DNA of 64,000 nt from Streptomyces antibioticus (GCF_001514065.1 NZ_KQ948432.1:327632-391631), one strand, 5' to 3'. Shown: positions 11,614 to 20,482, counted from the stretch's first letter. Numbers and translations are program-made. The notes: generated by a model from the letters alone, not told the origin.

Positions 11614-13046
11614 CTATCTCAGCCCCTCCAGCGTTTGAGGACGAACCGGTACCTGTCGACGCCGGTCCGCATCCCTCAGTCCGTCCGACGTTTGAGGACG
11701 AGGCATTGCCATCCCCAACCCCCACCCACCCGCGGGGGGCGTCGCCTTCTGACGCCGGTCCGGGTATCCCAGCCCGTCCGGCGTGTGAGGACGAGGCCCT
11801 TTCGGGGCCGAAGCGGGGGTCTGGGGGCGGCAGCCCCCAGGACGCGGAGTCGAAGGGGCGGCAGCCCCTGGGGATGGGACGGGTAGGGGCGGCGGGGGCG
11901 AAGAAGACAACCGCCGACACCCCCGCCCCAAAACCTCATCGCATCGAAGGCCTCCTGCTCGGCCTAGCCGCAGGCGACGCCGCCGGCTGGCCCGCCGCCC
12001 GCCACAGAGCCGCCCGCATGCCCGACTGGACCCGCCGCCTCACCCGCGAACTCGACACCTTCGCCGAACACAACGCCACCACCACCCTCCCCGTCCCCAT
12101 CGCCCTCAACCAACCCCCCGAGCCCCTCCGCCTGGGCCCCTCCGACGACGCGGAATGGGCGGCCTTCACCGCGGAAGCCCTCCTCCGCGCAGGCGACGAC
12201 ACCACCTTCCCCGACCTCAGCCGAGACCGCCGCACCAGAGCCGCGATCGACCTCACCTGGACCACCCTCGCCGGCGAAGTCGCCGCCGCGGCGAACCGCG
12301 CCCCCGAGATCGAGTCCGCCGTACTCCCCCTACGCGCCCGCATCTCGGTCCGCGCCGGCCTCGGCAACCTCGCCACCGGCCTACGCCCACCCGCCACCGG
12401 CCACGACAACCCCCACTACTTCGACGACGCGGCCTGCATCAGAGCCTGCGTCCTGGCCATCACCCACCCCGGCAACCCCCAACTCGCCGCGGACCTGGCC
12501 GAGTTCGACGCCCGCTACACCCAGGACGGCGACGGGGTCCACGGCGCCCGGGCCATGGCCGCGGCAATCTCCCTCGCCCTGACCGGAGCCGACGTGCACA
12601 CCTGCGTCGACGCCGCCCTCACCGAGCTCCCGGAGTCCACGGAGATCGGCCGCAACGCCCGCCACGCCCTGGCACTCGCCCGCACCACCCCCACCGCGTT
12701 CGCCCTGATCCCCCTCCTGGAACACCAGATCGTCGACCACGTCTACAGCTACGGCATCGCGGCCGCGGAAACGGTCCCGGTGGCCCTCGCGTTGGCGACC
12801 GCGGCGAACGGCGACATCACGGCAGCCGTCCCCGCCGCCGCCTGCCTGTCCCGCGTCGCGGACTCGGCCCCCGCCCTGACCGGCGCCCTCACCGGAGCCC
12901 TCACCGGCGGCACCGCCCTCCCGCCCTCCTGGCGGGACACCTGCCGCACCCTCTCCGGCTGCGCCCTCCCCCGCCTCACCGGCACCGACCTGGTGGAACT
13001 CGCCGAACTCCTGGAAGCCACGCAACCGCCCCTGCCAGGAGGATGA
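11610..13046 (+). CDS. ADP-ribosylglycohydrolase-like protein, paralogue 2, degenerate site and repeat-derived N-terminus
   Basis: The GTG at 11610 overlaps the stop of paralogue 1 as GTGA and gives 478 residues. The first 100 or so residues are low-complexity and are translated from dispersed Streptomyces repeats (three FEDE/CEDE-type copies); the family domain starts only at IEGLLLGLAAGD (112-123). An ATG at 11874 is an alternative start. The N-terminal motif reads SDDAEW (Asp179, Asp180), and the C-terminal motif reads SRVADS, with Val416 where active members have the first metal-binding Asp. Catalysis is therefore doubtful; a regulatory or structural partner of the other paralogues is possible. 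Its stop overlaps the next open frame. Confidence 0.75.
   Translation: MTISAPPAFEDEPVPVDAGPHPSVRPTFEDEALPSPTPTHPRGASPSDAGPGIPARPACEDEALSGPKRGSGGGSPQDAESKGRQPLGMGRVGAAGAKKTTADTPAPKPHRIEGLLLGLAAGDAAGWPAARHRAARMPDWTRRLTRELDTFAEHNATTTLPVPIALNQPPEPLRLGPSDDAEWAAFTAEALLRAGDDTTFPDLSRDRRTRAAIDLTWTTLAGEVAAAANRAPEIESAVLPLRARISVRAGLGNLATGLRPPATGHDNPHYFDDAACIRACVLAITHPGNPQLAADLAEFDARYTQDGDGVHGARAMAAAISLALTGADVHTCVDAALTELPESTEIGRNARHALALARTTPTAFALIPLLEHQIVDHVYSYGIAAAETVPVALALATAANGDITAAVPAAACLSRVADSAPALTGALTGALTGGTALPPSWRDTCRTLSGCALPRLTGTDLVELAELLEATQPPLPGG
11616..11910. repeat. tandem Streptomyces intergenic repeat inside paralogue 2
   Basis: Three imperfect copies of a unit containing CGTCCGGCGTTTGAGGACGA lie at 11616-11644, 11671-11702 and 11766-11795. 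They are followed by the companion GGGGGTCTGGGGGCGGCAGC segment (about 11814-11840) and a GACGGGTAGGGGCGGCGGGG tail (to about 11910). This composite is a familiar dispersed element of Streptomyces chromosomes, normally found between genes. Here it lies just after an overlapping start codon and stays open in frame. Confidence 0.8.
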
Positions 13047-13054
13047 TTCGGTTC

Positions 13055-14257
13055 ATGTCACCCGAAAACCCGCAACCCTCACAAAAAAACCTTTCGCCGA
13101 ACACGCCGAACGCCACCCTCGAAGACCGCATCACCGGCGCCCTCGTTGGCGCCGCGGTGGGCGACGCCCTGGGCGGCCCGGTGGAGGGCTACTCCCCCGA
13201 CCAGATCCTGGAACGCCACGCCGGCCGCGTCCACGGCATCGTCGGCCCCTGGAACGGCGACGCCTGGCGCACGGCCCGCCCGATCGCGCCGTACCACAAG
13301 GGTGACGGCCACGTCACCGACGACACCTTGATGACGCACGCCCTGATCAGGGTCTACGCCGCGGTCCGCGACCACCTGGACGCCTACGCCGTCGCCGACC
13401 ACCTGGTCCCCGACCTGATGACGACCCCCCGCTGGATCCCGGAACTGGAACAGGAGGCCCTGCCCCTCCACCGCCTCTTCCTGGCGGAGAAATGGCTGGT
13501 CACACGCCTCCACTACGCTCACGCGGACCCTCGCGAGGCAGGCGTCGGCAACATCGTCAACTGCGGTGCGGCGATGTACATGGCCCCGGTGGGCCTGGTC
13601 AACGCGGCGAACCCGAGGGCCGCCTACGCCGAGGCCCTGGACATCGCGGGCGCCCACCAGTCGTCGTACGGCCGCGAGGCGGCGGGAGTCTTCGCGGCGG
13701 CCGTGGCGGCGGCCTGCGCACCGAACGCGACGCCGGAGACAGTCGTCTCCCACTGCCTGTCCCTCGCGAAGGACGGCACGAGGACGGCGATCGAGAAGGT
13801 CTGCGACGTGGCAACGCACCACACCACCTTCGAGTCGGCCCTGATCCCCCTCCGCAAGGCGGTGGCCCCCTACGACACCGTCGGCCCCGACTACCGCACC
13901 CCCTCCCTCGGCGCCCGCCGCCCTTCCCGTCTCCACGCGATCGAAGAACTCCCCATCGCCCTGGGCATGTTGCTCGTGGCGAACGGCGACTACCGCGACG
14001 CGGTCCTGGGCGCCGTGAACTACGGCCGCGACTGCGACTCCATCGCGACGATGGCCGGCGCGATCGCCGGCGCCCTGGGTTCCCCGGTCCCGGAGGCCTG
14101 GTCCAAGACGGTCGCGGAGGCCAGCCGCCTGGACCTCTGGGAACCGGCGAGGACGCTCACCGAGGTGACCCGCGAGATCCACGACCACGACGTCCGCCGC
14201 CGCCGGGCCCACGAGGCCGCGTTCACGGAGATCGGAGGCCTGAGATGCTCCGACTGA
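13055..14257 (+). CDS. ADP-ribosylglycohydrolase family protein, paralogue 3
   Basis: A 400-residue member with an intact two-metal site: GAAVGDALGG (32-41), the TDDTLM motif (Asp89, Asp90) and the GRDCDS motif (Asp326, Asp328). The ATG at 13055 stands 12 bases after a perfect AGGAGG; an ATG at 13043 also overlaps the previous stop as ATGA but directly abuts the AGGAGG, so the later start is preferred. It is only distantly similar to paralogues 1 and 2, so the four copies are old duplicates or separate recruits rather than recent copies. The gene overlaps the next by 13 bases. Confidence 0.87.
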   Translation: MSPENPQPSQKNLSPNTPNATLEDRITGALVGAAVGDALGGPVEGYSPDQILERHAGRVHGIVGPWNGDAWRTARPIAPYHKGDGHVTDDTLMTHALIRVYAAVRDHLDAYAVADHLVPDLMTTPRWIPELEQEALPLHRLFLAEKWLVTRLHYAHADPREAGVGNIVNCGAAMYMAPVGLVNAANPRAAYAEALDIAGAHQSSYGREAAGVFAAAVAAACAPNATPETVVSHCLSLAKDGTRTAIEKVCDVATHHTTFESALIPLRKAVAPYDTVGPDYRTPSLGARRPSRLHAIEELPIALGMLLVANGDYRDAVLGAVNYGRDCDSIATMAGAIAGALGSPVPEAWSKTVAEASRLDLWEPARTLTEVTREIHDHDVRRRRAHEAAFTEIGGLRCSD

Positions 14258-15663
14258 CCTGGGTCCAGCCGGAGGACCTCCTGGGCCACGAGCTCCATCA
14301 GGCGGCCCTGGACGGCAGGGAACCCGGGGTGATCGCCGCGAGATGGAAGGCGGCAGGCGGCATGGAGGCCCCCCTGAGAGCCGGCGCCTCCCCCCACCCC
14401 GCGTCCCGCTACCTACGCCAACTGGCAAAGGACTTGCTGGACGAACTGTCAGACCTGCCAAGCACATTGACAGACGACGAACCCACGGACCTGGCAAGAA
14501 TCAAGGCCGGCTGCCCACAGTGGCCGGCTCCAGCCACGGCCGGCCACGCCCCAGCCCCCGCAGCCTACGAAGCAGCCTGGCTCGGCCGAGCAGCCGGCTG
14601 CCTCCTGGGCAAACCCGTGGAGAAACTCCCCCTCGACGCCATCCGCCAACTGGCCAAGTCCACCGGCAACTGGCCCCTCAACAGCTACTTCACCGCAAAG
14701 GGCGTCCCCCCGGCCCTCCTCACCGCCCACCCCTGGAACCGCCGCTCAGCCCTCACCTCCCTCGCCGAGAACATCGACGGCATGCCCGAGGACGACGACC
14801 TCAACTACCCCCTGCTCAACCTCCTCCTGCTCCAACGCCACGGCAGGCACTTCACGACCACGGACGTGGCCGGCCTCTGGCTGGACGAACTCCCCGCAGG
14901 CCGCACGTTCACCGCCGAACGCATCGCCCACCGCAACCTCCTCCTCGGCCTGGAACCCCCGCACACCGCCCGCCACCGCAACCCCTTCAGGGAATGGATC
15001 GGCGCCCTGATCCGCGCCGACGTCCACGGCTGGACCAACCCCGGCGACCCGGCCGCCGCGGCGGAACAGGCCCACCGCGACGCGACCCTCACCCACACCG
15101 CCAACGGCGTCTACGCGGCGATGTTCACGGCCGCGACGATCGCCACCGCGGCGACCGGCACCCACGACGTCCACGCCTGCCTCCGCACCGGCCTGACCGT
15201 CGTACCCCCCGCCTCCCGCCTGGCGAAGGCGATCACCCACGCGATCCGGCTCGCCGAACGCACCCCCGACTTCGACGCGGTGGTGGACGAACTCCACGCC
15301 ACCTACTCCCCCACCCACCACTGGGTCCACGCGATCCCGAACACCGCCCTGATCGCCGCCGCCCTCACTCACGCGGACGGCGACTTCACCGCCTCCATCT
15401 GCAAGGCGGTGAGCGGCGGTTGGGACACCGACTCCAACGGCGCGACGGCCGGCAGCATCGCCGCCCTCCTCACCGGAAGCCCCGCCGCCCTCCCCGACCG
15501 CTGGACGACCCCGCTGAAGAACCGACTCGCCACATCCGTGGGCGACTTCGACGGCACCGGCTTCGACACCCTGGCCCACCTCACCCACGCCCTCGCCCAC
15601 TCCCCGGACCGGGCCCCCGGCCCCGCCCCCGACGACACCCCAGTGGAGGCACCCCGCCCATGA
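14245..15663 (+). CDS. ADP-ribosylglycohydrolase family protein, paralogue 4 with N-terminal extension
   Basis: 472 residues. The family domain starts near residue 108 (AYEAAWLGRAAGCLLGKP) after an extension of about 105 residues of unknown role that begins MLRLTWVQPEDLL. Metal-site motifs are EDDDLNY (Asp183-185) and GWDTDS (Asp394, Asp396), so the active site appears intact, although the acidic triplet differs from the DDTE form in paralogue 1. The ATG has GGAGG six bases upstream, inside the end of paralogue 3. The stop overlaps the kinase start as ATGA. The extension could bind a distinct substrate or the other paralogues; no known domain was recognised in it. Confidence 0.85.
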   Translation: MLRLTWVQPEDLLGHELHQAALDGREPGVIAARWKAAGGMEAPLRAGASPHPASRYLRQLAKDLLDELSDLPSTLTDDEPTDLARIKAGCPQWPAPATAGHAPAPAAYEAAWLGRAAGCLLGKPVEKLPLDAIRQLAKSTGNWPLNSYFTAKGVPPALLTAHPWNRRSALTSLAENIDGMPEDDDLNYPLLNLLLLQRHGRHFTTTDVAGLWLDELPAGRTFTAERIAHRNLLLGLEPPHTARHRNPFREWIGALIRADVHGWTNPGDPAAAAEQAHRDATLTHTANGVYAAMFTAATIATAATGTHDVHACLRTGLTVVPPASRLAKAITHAIRLAERTPDFDAVVDELHATYSPTHHWVHAIPNTALIAAALTHADGDFTASICKAVSGGWDTDSNGATAGSIAALLTGSPAALPDRWTTPLKNRLATSVGDFDGTGFDTLAHLTHALAHSPDRAPGPAPDDTPVEAPRP

Positions 15664-16556
15664 CCCACATCGCCGTACTAGGCAGCACGAACATGGACCT
15701 CGTCGCGTACGTCGAGAAGGCCCCGCAGCGCGGCGAGACGGTCACCGGCCGCGCGTTCCGTACGATCCCCGGCGGCAAGGGCGCCAACCAGGCGATCGCC
15801 GCCGCCCGCGCCGGCGCCACCGTCTCGATGATCGGCGCGGTCGGCAACGACGCCTACGGCGCCCAACTCCGCTCCACCCTCGAACACTCCGGCGTCGACA
15901 CCGACCATCTCCGCACCGTCGAGGGCCCGTCCGGCACCGCGCACATCGTCGTCGACGACGAGGGCGGCAACGCGATCGTCGTGATCCCCGCCGCGAACGG
16001 CACCGTCGACCACCTCGCCCCCGGCGACGAGGGCCTGATCGCCTCCGCGGACGCGCTGCTGCTCCAGCTGGAGATCCCGCTGGCGGCCGTCGTGGCCGGC
16101 GCCGAGGCGGCCCGTGCCCGCGGCGTCCGGACGATCCTCACGCCCGCCCCCGCGCAGCCCCTGCCGCCCGAACTCCTCGCCGTCACCGACCTGTTGCTCC
16201 CCAACGAGTACGAGGCGACCACCCTCACCGGCCTGTCCGACCCGATCGCCGCGGCCCGGGCCCTCCTCGACCGGGTACCGGCGGTCGTCGTCACGCTCGG
16301 CGCGGCGGGCTGCCTCTACGCGGCCCGCGACGGCGCCGACCCCCTCGCCGTACCCGCCCCGCCGGTCACCGCCGTGGACTCGACCGGCGCGGGCGACACC
16401 TTCGCCGGCACCCTCGCGGTCGCGCTCAGCGAGGAGCGCCCGATCCGCGAGGCCCTGCACTGGGCGGCAGCGGCGGCGGCGCTGTCGGTGCAGCGGCCGG
16501 GCGCGTCGGCGTCGATGCCGTACCGCTCCGAGATCGACAAGCAGCACAACGCATGA
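15660..16556 (+). CDS. PfkB-family carbohydrate kinase, ribokinase-like
   Basis: A 298-residue sugar kinase. It has the ribokinase-type N-terminal substrate motif PGGKGANQAIAAAR (37-50), the NEYEA motif (182-186) and the ATP-site STGAGDTFAG (241-250), with Asp246 as the catalytic base. The overall layout fits phosphorylation of ribose or a related pentose. Inside an operon of glycohydrolases it would logically phosphorylate the sugar they release; that link is inference. It overlaps paralogue 4 by three bases and the CoA-transferase by four. Confidence 0.88.
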   Translation: MTHIAVLGSTNMDLVAYVEKAPQRGETVTGRAFRTIPGGKGANQAIAAARAGATVSMIGAVGNDAYGAQLRSTLEHSGVDTDHLRTVEGPSGTAHIVVDDEGGNAIVVIPAANGTVDHLAPGDEGLIASADALLLQLEIPLAAVVAGAEAARARGVRTILTPAPAQPLPPELLAVTDLLLPNEYEATTLTGLSDPIAAARALLDRVPAVVVTLGAAGCLYAARDGADPLAVPAPPVTAVDSTGAGDTFAGTLAVALSEERPIREALHWAAAAAALSVQRPGASASMPYRSEIDKQHNA

Positions 16557-17758
16557 CCGGCACCCCGTCCCCCGCCGCCCCGCTCTCCGGCCTCCGCGTC
16601 CTCGACCTGGCCACCCTCTTCGCGGGCCCCCTCGCCGCCACCCTGCTCGGCGACTTCGGCGCGGAGGTCGTCAAGGTCGAGCACCCCACCAAGCCCGACC
16701 CCTCCCGCGGCCACGGGCCGTCCAAGGACGGCATCGGCCTGTGGTGGAAGGTGCTCGGCCGCAACAAGCGCACGATCACCCTCGACCTCTCCAAGCCGGG
16801 CGGCCGGGCCACCCTCCTGCGCCTGGCGGCGACCGCGGACGTGATCATCGAGAACTTCCGCCCCGGCACCCTGGAGAAGTGGGACCTGAGCTGGGACGAG
16901 CTCTCCGCGGTCAACCCCCGGCTGGTCCTCACCCGTGTCACCGCCTTCGGCCAGTTCGGCCCGCACGCCCACCGTCCCGGCTTCGGCACCCTCGCCGAGG
17001 CGATGAGCGGCTTCGCCGCGATCACCGGCGAACCGGACGCACCGCCGACGCTGCCGCCCTTCGGCCTCGCCGACTCCATCGCCGGCCTCGCGACCGCGTA
17101 CGCCGTGATGACGGCCCTCGCGGCCCGCGACCGCACCGGCACGGGCCAGGTCGTCGACATGGCGATCATCGAACCGATCCTCACCGTCCTCGGCCCCCAG
17201 CCCACCTGGTACGACCAGCTCTGCTACGTCCAGCAGCGCACCGGCAACCGCTCCGCCAACAACGCCCCGCGCAACACCTACCGCACCGCGGACGGCGATT
17301 GGGTCGCCGTCTCCACCTCCGCCCAGTCGATCGCGGAACGCGTGATGCGCCTGGTGGGCCGCGAGGATCTGATCGCCGAGCCATGGTTCGCGACCGGCGC
17401 CGACCGCGCCCGCCACGCCGACGTCCTCGACGAAGCGGTCGGCACCTGGATCGCCGCCCGCAGCCGTACGGAGGTGCTGGCGGCCTTCGAGAAGGCGGAG
17501 GCGGCCGTGGCACCCATCCAGGACGTGCGGGACGTGATGACCGACCCCCAGTACGCGGCCCTCGACACCATCACCACCCTCCCCGACCCCGAACTCGGCC
17601 CCCTCCGCATGCAGAACGTCCTCTTCCGCCTCTCCGCCACCCCGGGCGCGATCCACTGGGCGGGCCGCCCGCACGGCGCCGACACGGACACCGTCCTGAC
17701 CGAACTGGGCCTGACGGACACCGAGTTGGCGGCGCTGCGCGCGGAGGGCGCCGTATGA
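16553..17758 (+). CDS. class III (CaiB/BaiF) CoA-transferase
   Basis: A 401-residue member of the family that moves CoA from one carboxylate to another through an aspartyl thioester. The N-terminal signature LRVLDLATLFAGPLAATLLGD (14-34), FGAEVVKVE (35-43), the IENFRPG motif (99-105) and Asp202 in VVDMAIIEP, which aligns with the catalytic Asp of formyl-CoA transferase, are all visible. It sits directly before an acyl-CoA lyase, an arrangement known from itaconate/citramalate-type and mesaconate-type pathways, where the transferase activates an acid that the lyase then splits. The substrate is not readable from sequence. Start and stop both overlap their neighbours (ATGA). Confidence 0.88.
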   Translation: MTGTPSPAAPLSGLRVLDLATLFAGPLAATLLGDFGAEVVKVEHPTKPDPSRGHGPSKDGIGLWWKVLGRNKRTITLDLSKPGGRATLLRLAATADVIIENFRPGTLEKWDLSWDELSAVNPRLVLTRVTAFGQFGPHAHRPGFGTLAEAMSGFAAITGEPDAPPTLPPFGLADSIAGLATAYAVMTALAARDRTGTGQVVDMAIIEPILTVLGPQPTWYDQLCYVQQRTGNRSANNAPRNTYRTADGDWVAVSTSAQSIAERVMRLVGREDLIAEPWFATGADRARHADVLDEAVGTWIAARSRTEVLAAFEKAEAAVAPIQDVRDVMTDPQYAALDTITTLPDPELGPLRMQNVLFRLSATPGAIHWAGRPHGADTDTVLTELGLTDTELAALRAEGAV

Positions 17759-18582
17759 CCACACCGCTGACATGGTTGTACGCCCCCGGCGACCGCCCGC
17801 ACGTCGTGGCGAAGGCGCTGGCGGCCGGCGCCGATGTCGTCGTGGTCGACCTGGAGGACGCGGTCGCCCCGGACCGCAAGGCCTACGCCCGCGACGCCAC
17901 CGCCGAACTGCTCACCGAACGGCACCCCGTCCCGGTCCACGTCCGCGTCAACGCCCTGGACGGCCCGCTCGCGGCGGCGGACCTGAAGGCGGTGGCCGCC
18001 CTCCCCGGCCTGTCCGGCCTCCGCCTGCCCAAGGTGACGTGGCCGCGGCAGATCACCGCCATCGCCGAACGCACCGCTCCCGCCGACGGCGGCGCACCGG
18101 CCCTCTTCGCCCTCCTGGAGTCGGCTCTCGGCATCGAACACGCCCACGCGATCGCCACGGCCCACCCGTCGCTGCGCGGCATCGCCCTGGGCGAGGCGGA
18201 CCTACGGGCGGACCTCGGCGTACGGGAGGACGCGGGCCTCGACTGGTCCCGCTCCCGCGTGATCGTGGCGGCGCGCGCCGCGAACCTCCCGTCCCCGCCC
18301 CAGTCGGTCCACCCCGACATCCGCGACCTGGAGGGCCTGGCCGCCTCCTGCGCCCACGGCCGCACCCTGGGCTTCCTGGGCCGGGCGGCCATCCACCCCC
18401 GTCAGCTCCCGATCATCGAACGGGCCTACCTCCCGACCGCGGCGGAGATCGAGAAGGCGGAGACGATCGTGAAGGCGGCGACAACGGAGCAGGGCGCCCA
18501 GGCGCTACCGGACGGCAGCTTCATCGACGCGGCGGTGGTGGCGGCGGCGCAACGCACTCTGTCGCTCGCCCGCCGCCGCTGA
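17755..18582 (+). CDS. CitE/HpcH-HpaI family acyl-CoA lyase
   Basis: 275 residues of the CoA-ester lyase family (citrate lyase beta, malyl-CoA and citramalyl-CoA lyase). Typical features are the start LYAPGDRP (8-15), VVVVDLEDAVAP (28-39), the strand LRLPKV, the metal-binding Glu in LLESALGIEHA, and GEADLRADLG. It would cleave a 3-hydroxyacyl-CoA into acetyl- or propionyl-CoA and an oxo acid, probably the product of the upstream CoA-transferase. Last gene of the seven-gene operon, followed by a strong terminator. Confidence 0.88.
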   Translation: MTTPLTWLYAPGDRPHVVAKALAAGADVVVVDLEDAVAPDRKAYARDATAELLTERHPVPVHVRVNALDGPLAAADLKAVAALPGLSGLRLPKVTWPRQITAIAERTAPADGGAPALFALLESALGIEHAHAIATAHPSLRGIALGEADLRADLGVREDAGLDWSRSRVIVAARAANLPSPPQSVHPDIRDLEGLAASCAHGRTLGFLGRAAIHPRQLPIIERAYLPTAAEIEKAETIVKAATTEQGAQALPDGSFIDAAVVAAAQRTLSLARRR

Positions 18583-18592
18583 ACCTCCGCAT

Positions 18593-18630
18593 GACGAAGG
18601 GCGCCCGGTGATCACCGGGCGCCCTTCGTC
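18593..18630. terminator. perfect 38-bp palindromic bidirectional terminator
   Basis: The 38 bases starting GACGAAGGGCGCCCGGTG are a perfect palindrome. They lie between the lyase gene on the plus strand and lgt on the minus strand, whose ends converge here, so one hairpin can stop both transcripts. Confidence 0.85.
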
Positions 18631-18646
18631 GTCGTACGCTCGACCG

Positions 18647-19600
18647 TCAGCCCTTCTTGGCCGACTCGGCCTCGTCCTTCACTTCGGTGGAATCGGCCTC
18701 GTCCGTCGTCTCCTCGGACTCCGCCTCAGTCTCGGCCTTCTCCACGCCCTCGGTCTTCTCGGCGTCTTCCGCCTCGTCGTCGGGGGCACCGGGCTCGACG
18801 ACCTCTTCGCGGCCCGGGCGCTTCTTCGCCGAGACGACCATGTAGACGATCGCCAGCAGGAACACGATCAGCGCGGTCCAGTTGTTCAGGCGCAGGCCCA
18901 GGATGTGGTGGGCGTCGTCGACGCGGAGGTACTCGATCCAGAACCGGCCCACGCAGTACGCGGCGACGTACAGCGCGAACGCCCGTCCGTGCCCGAGCTT
19001 GAAGCGGCGGTCGGCCCAGATGACGAGCAGCGCGACACCGATGCACCACAGGGACTCGTACAGGAACGTCGGGTGGTAGGTGCCCGGAACCCGGCCGTCC
19101 GTCGAGGACGTGATCTTCAGGGCCCAGGGGAGGTCGGTCTCCCGGCCGTACAGCTCCTGGTTGAACCAGTTGCCCCAGCGTCCGATGGCCTGTGCGAGGG
19201 CGATACCGGGGGCGATGGCGTCGGCGTAGGCCGGCAGCGGGATGCCCCGGCGGCGGCAGCCGATCCAGGCGCCCACCGCACCGAGCGCGATCGCGCCCCA
19301 GATGCCGAGGCCGCCCTCCCAGATCTTGAAGGAGTCCACCCAGTCACGGCCCTCGCTGAAGTACAGCTCGTAGTCCGTGATCACGTGGTAGAGCCGACCG
19401 CCGATGAGGCCGAAGGGCACCGCCCAGACCGCGATGTCGGCCACCGTGCCGGCGCGGCCGCCGCGGGCGATCCAGCGCTTGTTGCCGAGCCAGACCGCGA
19501 CGAAGACGCCGATGATGATGCAGAACGCGTAGCCGCGCAGCGGGATGGGACCGAGGTGGTACACCCCGTGCGACGGGCTGGGAATGTAGGCAAGTTCCAT
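18647..19600 (-). CDS. lgt: prolipoprotein diacylglyceryl transferase
   Basis: Adds diacylglycerol from phosphatidylglycerol to the lipobox cysteine of prelipoproteins at the membrane, the step before LspA (also in this window). The 317-residue protein has seven predicted helices and the Lgt signature GRWGNWFNQELYG, with the conserved Arg in GGRLYHV upstream. The C-terminal 60 residues form a very acidic tail of Glu, Asp and Ala, which many Lgt proteins lack and which probably lies in the cytoplasm. The ATG at 19600 starts the conserved MELAYIPSPSHGVY segment; longer in-frame extensions have no family match. Confidence 0.95.
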   Translation of the reverse strand: MELAYIPSPSHGVYHLGPIPLRGYAFCIIIGVFVAVWLGNKRWIARGGRAGTVADIAVWAVPFGLIGGRLYHVITDYELYFSEGRDWVDSFKIWEGGLGIWGAIALGAVGAWIGCRRRGIPLPAYADAIAPGIALAQAIGRWGNWFNQELYGRETDLPWALKITSSTDGRVPGTYHPTFLYESLWCIGVALLVIWADRRFKLGHGRAFALYVAAYCVGRFWIEYLRVDDAHHILGLRLNNWTALIVFLLAIVYMVVSAKKRPGREEVVEPGAPDDEAEDAEKTEGVEKAETEAESEETTDEADSTEVKDEAESAKKG

Positions 19601-19692
19601 GGCAGGACCGACGCTACCCTGCCGGGCGCCGCCGACGGCAGGCAGCCCGGCTACGGCTCCATAACAGGAGGGTCGGAATTCTCTTACCCCCG

Positions 19693-20469
19693 TTACCCCT
19701 TGGCCGCCTCCTGCACCTGCTGCTTCAGCTTCGCCGGGGTCATCGTCTGGTCCTGGTAGATGTTCTTGCCGTTGAGGATGACGGTCGGGGTGCCGCTGAA
19801 TCCGCCGTTGCGGAAGGCGGCCGCGGACTTGGCGACCCAGCTGTTGTGGGTGCCCTTCTCGACACACGTCCGGAACGTCGGCGTGTCCAGGCCGTCGACC
19901 TTTTTCGCCAGCTCGATGAGCTTGTTGTTCTTGGCGTAGGCGTCGTCCGTCTCCGGGGGCTGGTTCTCGTACAGCACGTCGTGGTACGCGGTGAACTTGC
20001 CGGCGTCCTGGGCGCAGGCCGCGGCGTTGGCCGCGGTGCGGGAGCCGGTGCCGCCCATGTTGCCGTCGATGATCGTCGCGAGGTGGTAGTCGATCTTCAG
20101 CTGGCCGGCGCCGGTCAGCTCATGGAGGGTCGAGCGGTAGGCGTCCTCGAAGGACTTGCAGGCCGGGCAGCGGAAGTCCTCCCACACCGTGAGCGTGGAC
20201 TTGGCGTCGGCCTTGCCCACCGGGATGGCGAGCTGCTCGTCGCCATTGGCGCCCGAGGGCGCCACGACCGGGCCCGCGGAGTCGCTGCCGTCGTCCTTGC
20301 CCGAGTTGGCGGCGACGATGCCGATCACCGCCGCGAGGCCCAGGACACAGACGACGCTCGCAGCCACGATCAGGGTCCGCCGCCGCCTCTCCGCGGCCTT
20401 CTGCTTCTCACGCTCGACCGCCAGCCGCTCGCGGGCGGTGCGCTTTCCCTCACGGTTCTTCTCGCTCAC
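19693..20469 (-). CDS. membrane-anchored DsbA-like thioredoxin-fold protein
   Basis: 258 residues: a highly charged N-terminus (1-31, Lys/Arg/Glu), one transmembrane anchor (about 32-54), then an extracytoplasmic thioredoxin fold with the CPAC active site (Cys101, Cys104) and a cis-proline loop GTPTVILNG near the end. It is expected to oxidise or isomerise disulphides of exported proteins. The GTG at 20469 is chosen because family members begin with the charged MSEKNREGKR-type segment; the ribosome site is weak and lies right behind a hairpin. A close paralogue of the same architecture is at 50901-51713. Confidence 0.88.
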   Translation of the reverse strand: MSEKNREGKRTARERLAVEREKQKAAERRRRTLIVAASVVCVLGLAAVIGIVAANSGKDDGSDSAGPVVAPSGANGDEQLAIPVGKADAKSTLTVWEDFRCPACKSFEDAYRSTLHELTGAGQLKIDYHLATIIDGNMGGTGSRTAANAAACAQDAGKFTAYHDVLYENQPPETDDAYAKNNKLIELAKKVDGLDTPTFRTCVEKGTHNSWVAKSAAAFRNGGFSGTPTVILNGKNIYQDQTMTPAKLKQQVQEAAKG

Positions 20470-20482
20470 ACCCCGGAAACGA

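Noticed and set aside
12155-14257. A 700-residue fused frame starting inside paralogue 2
   Set aside because: The first 300 residues are an Arg/Pro/His-rich shadow frame; the real gene starts at 13055 with a ribosome site and the family motifs.
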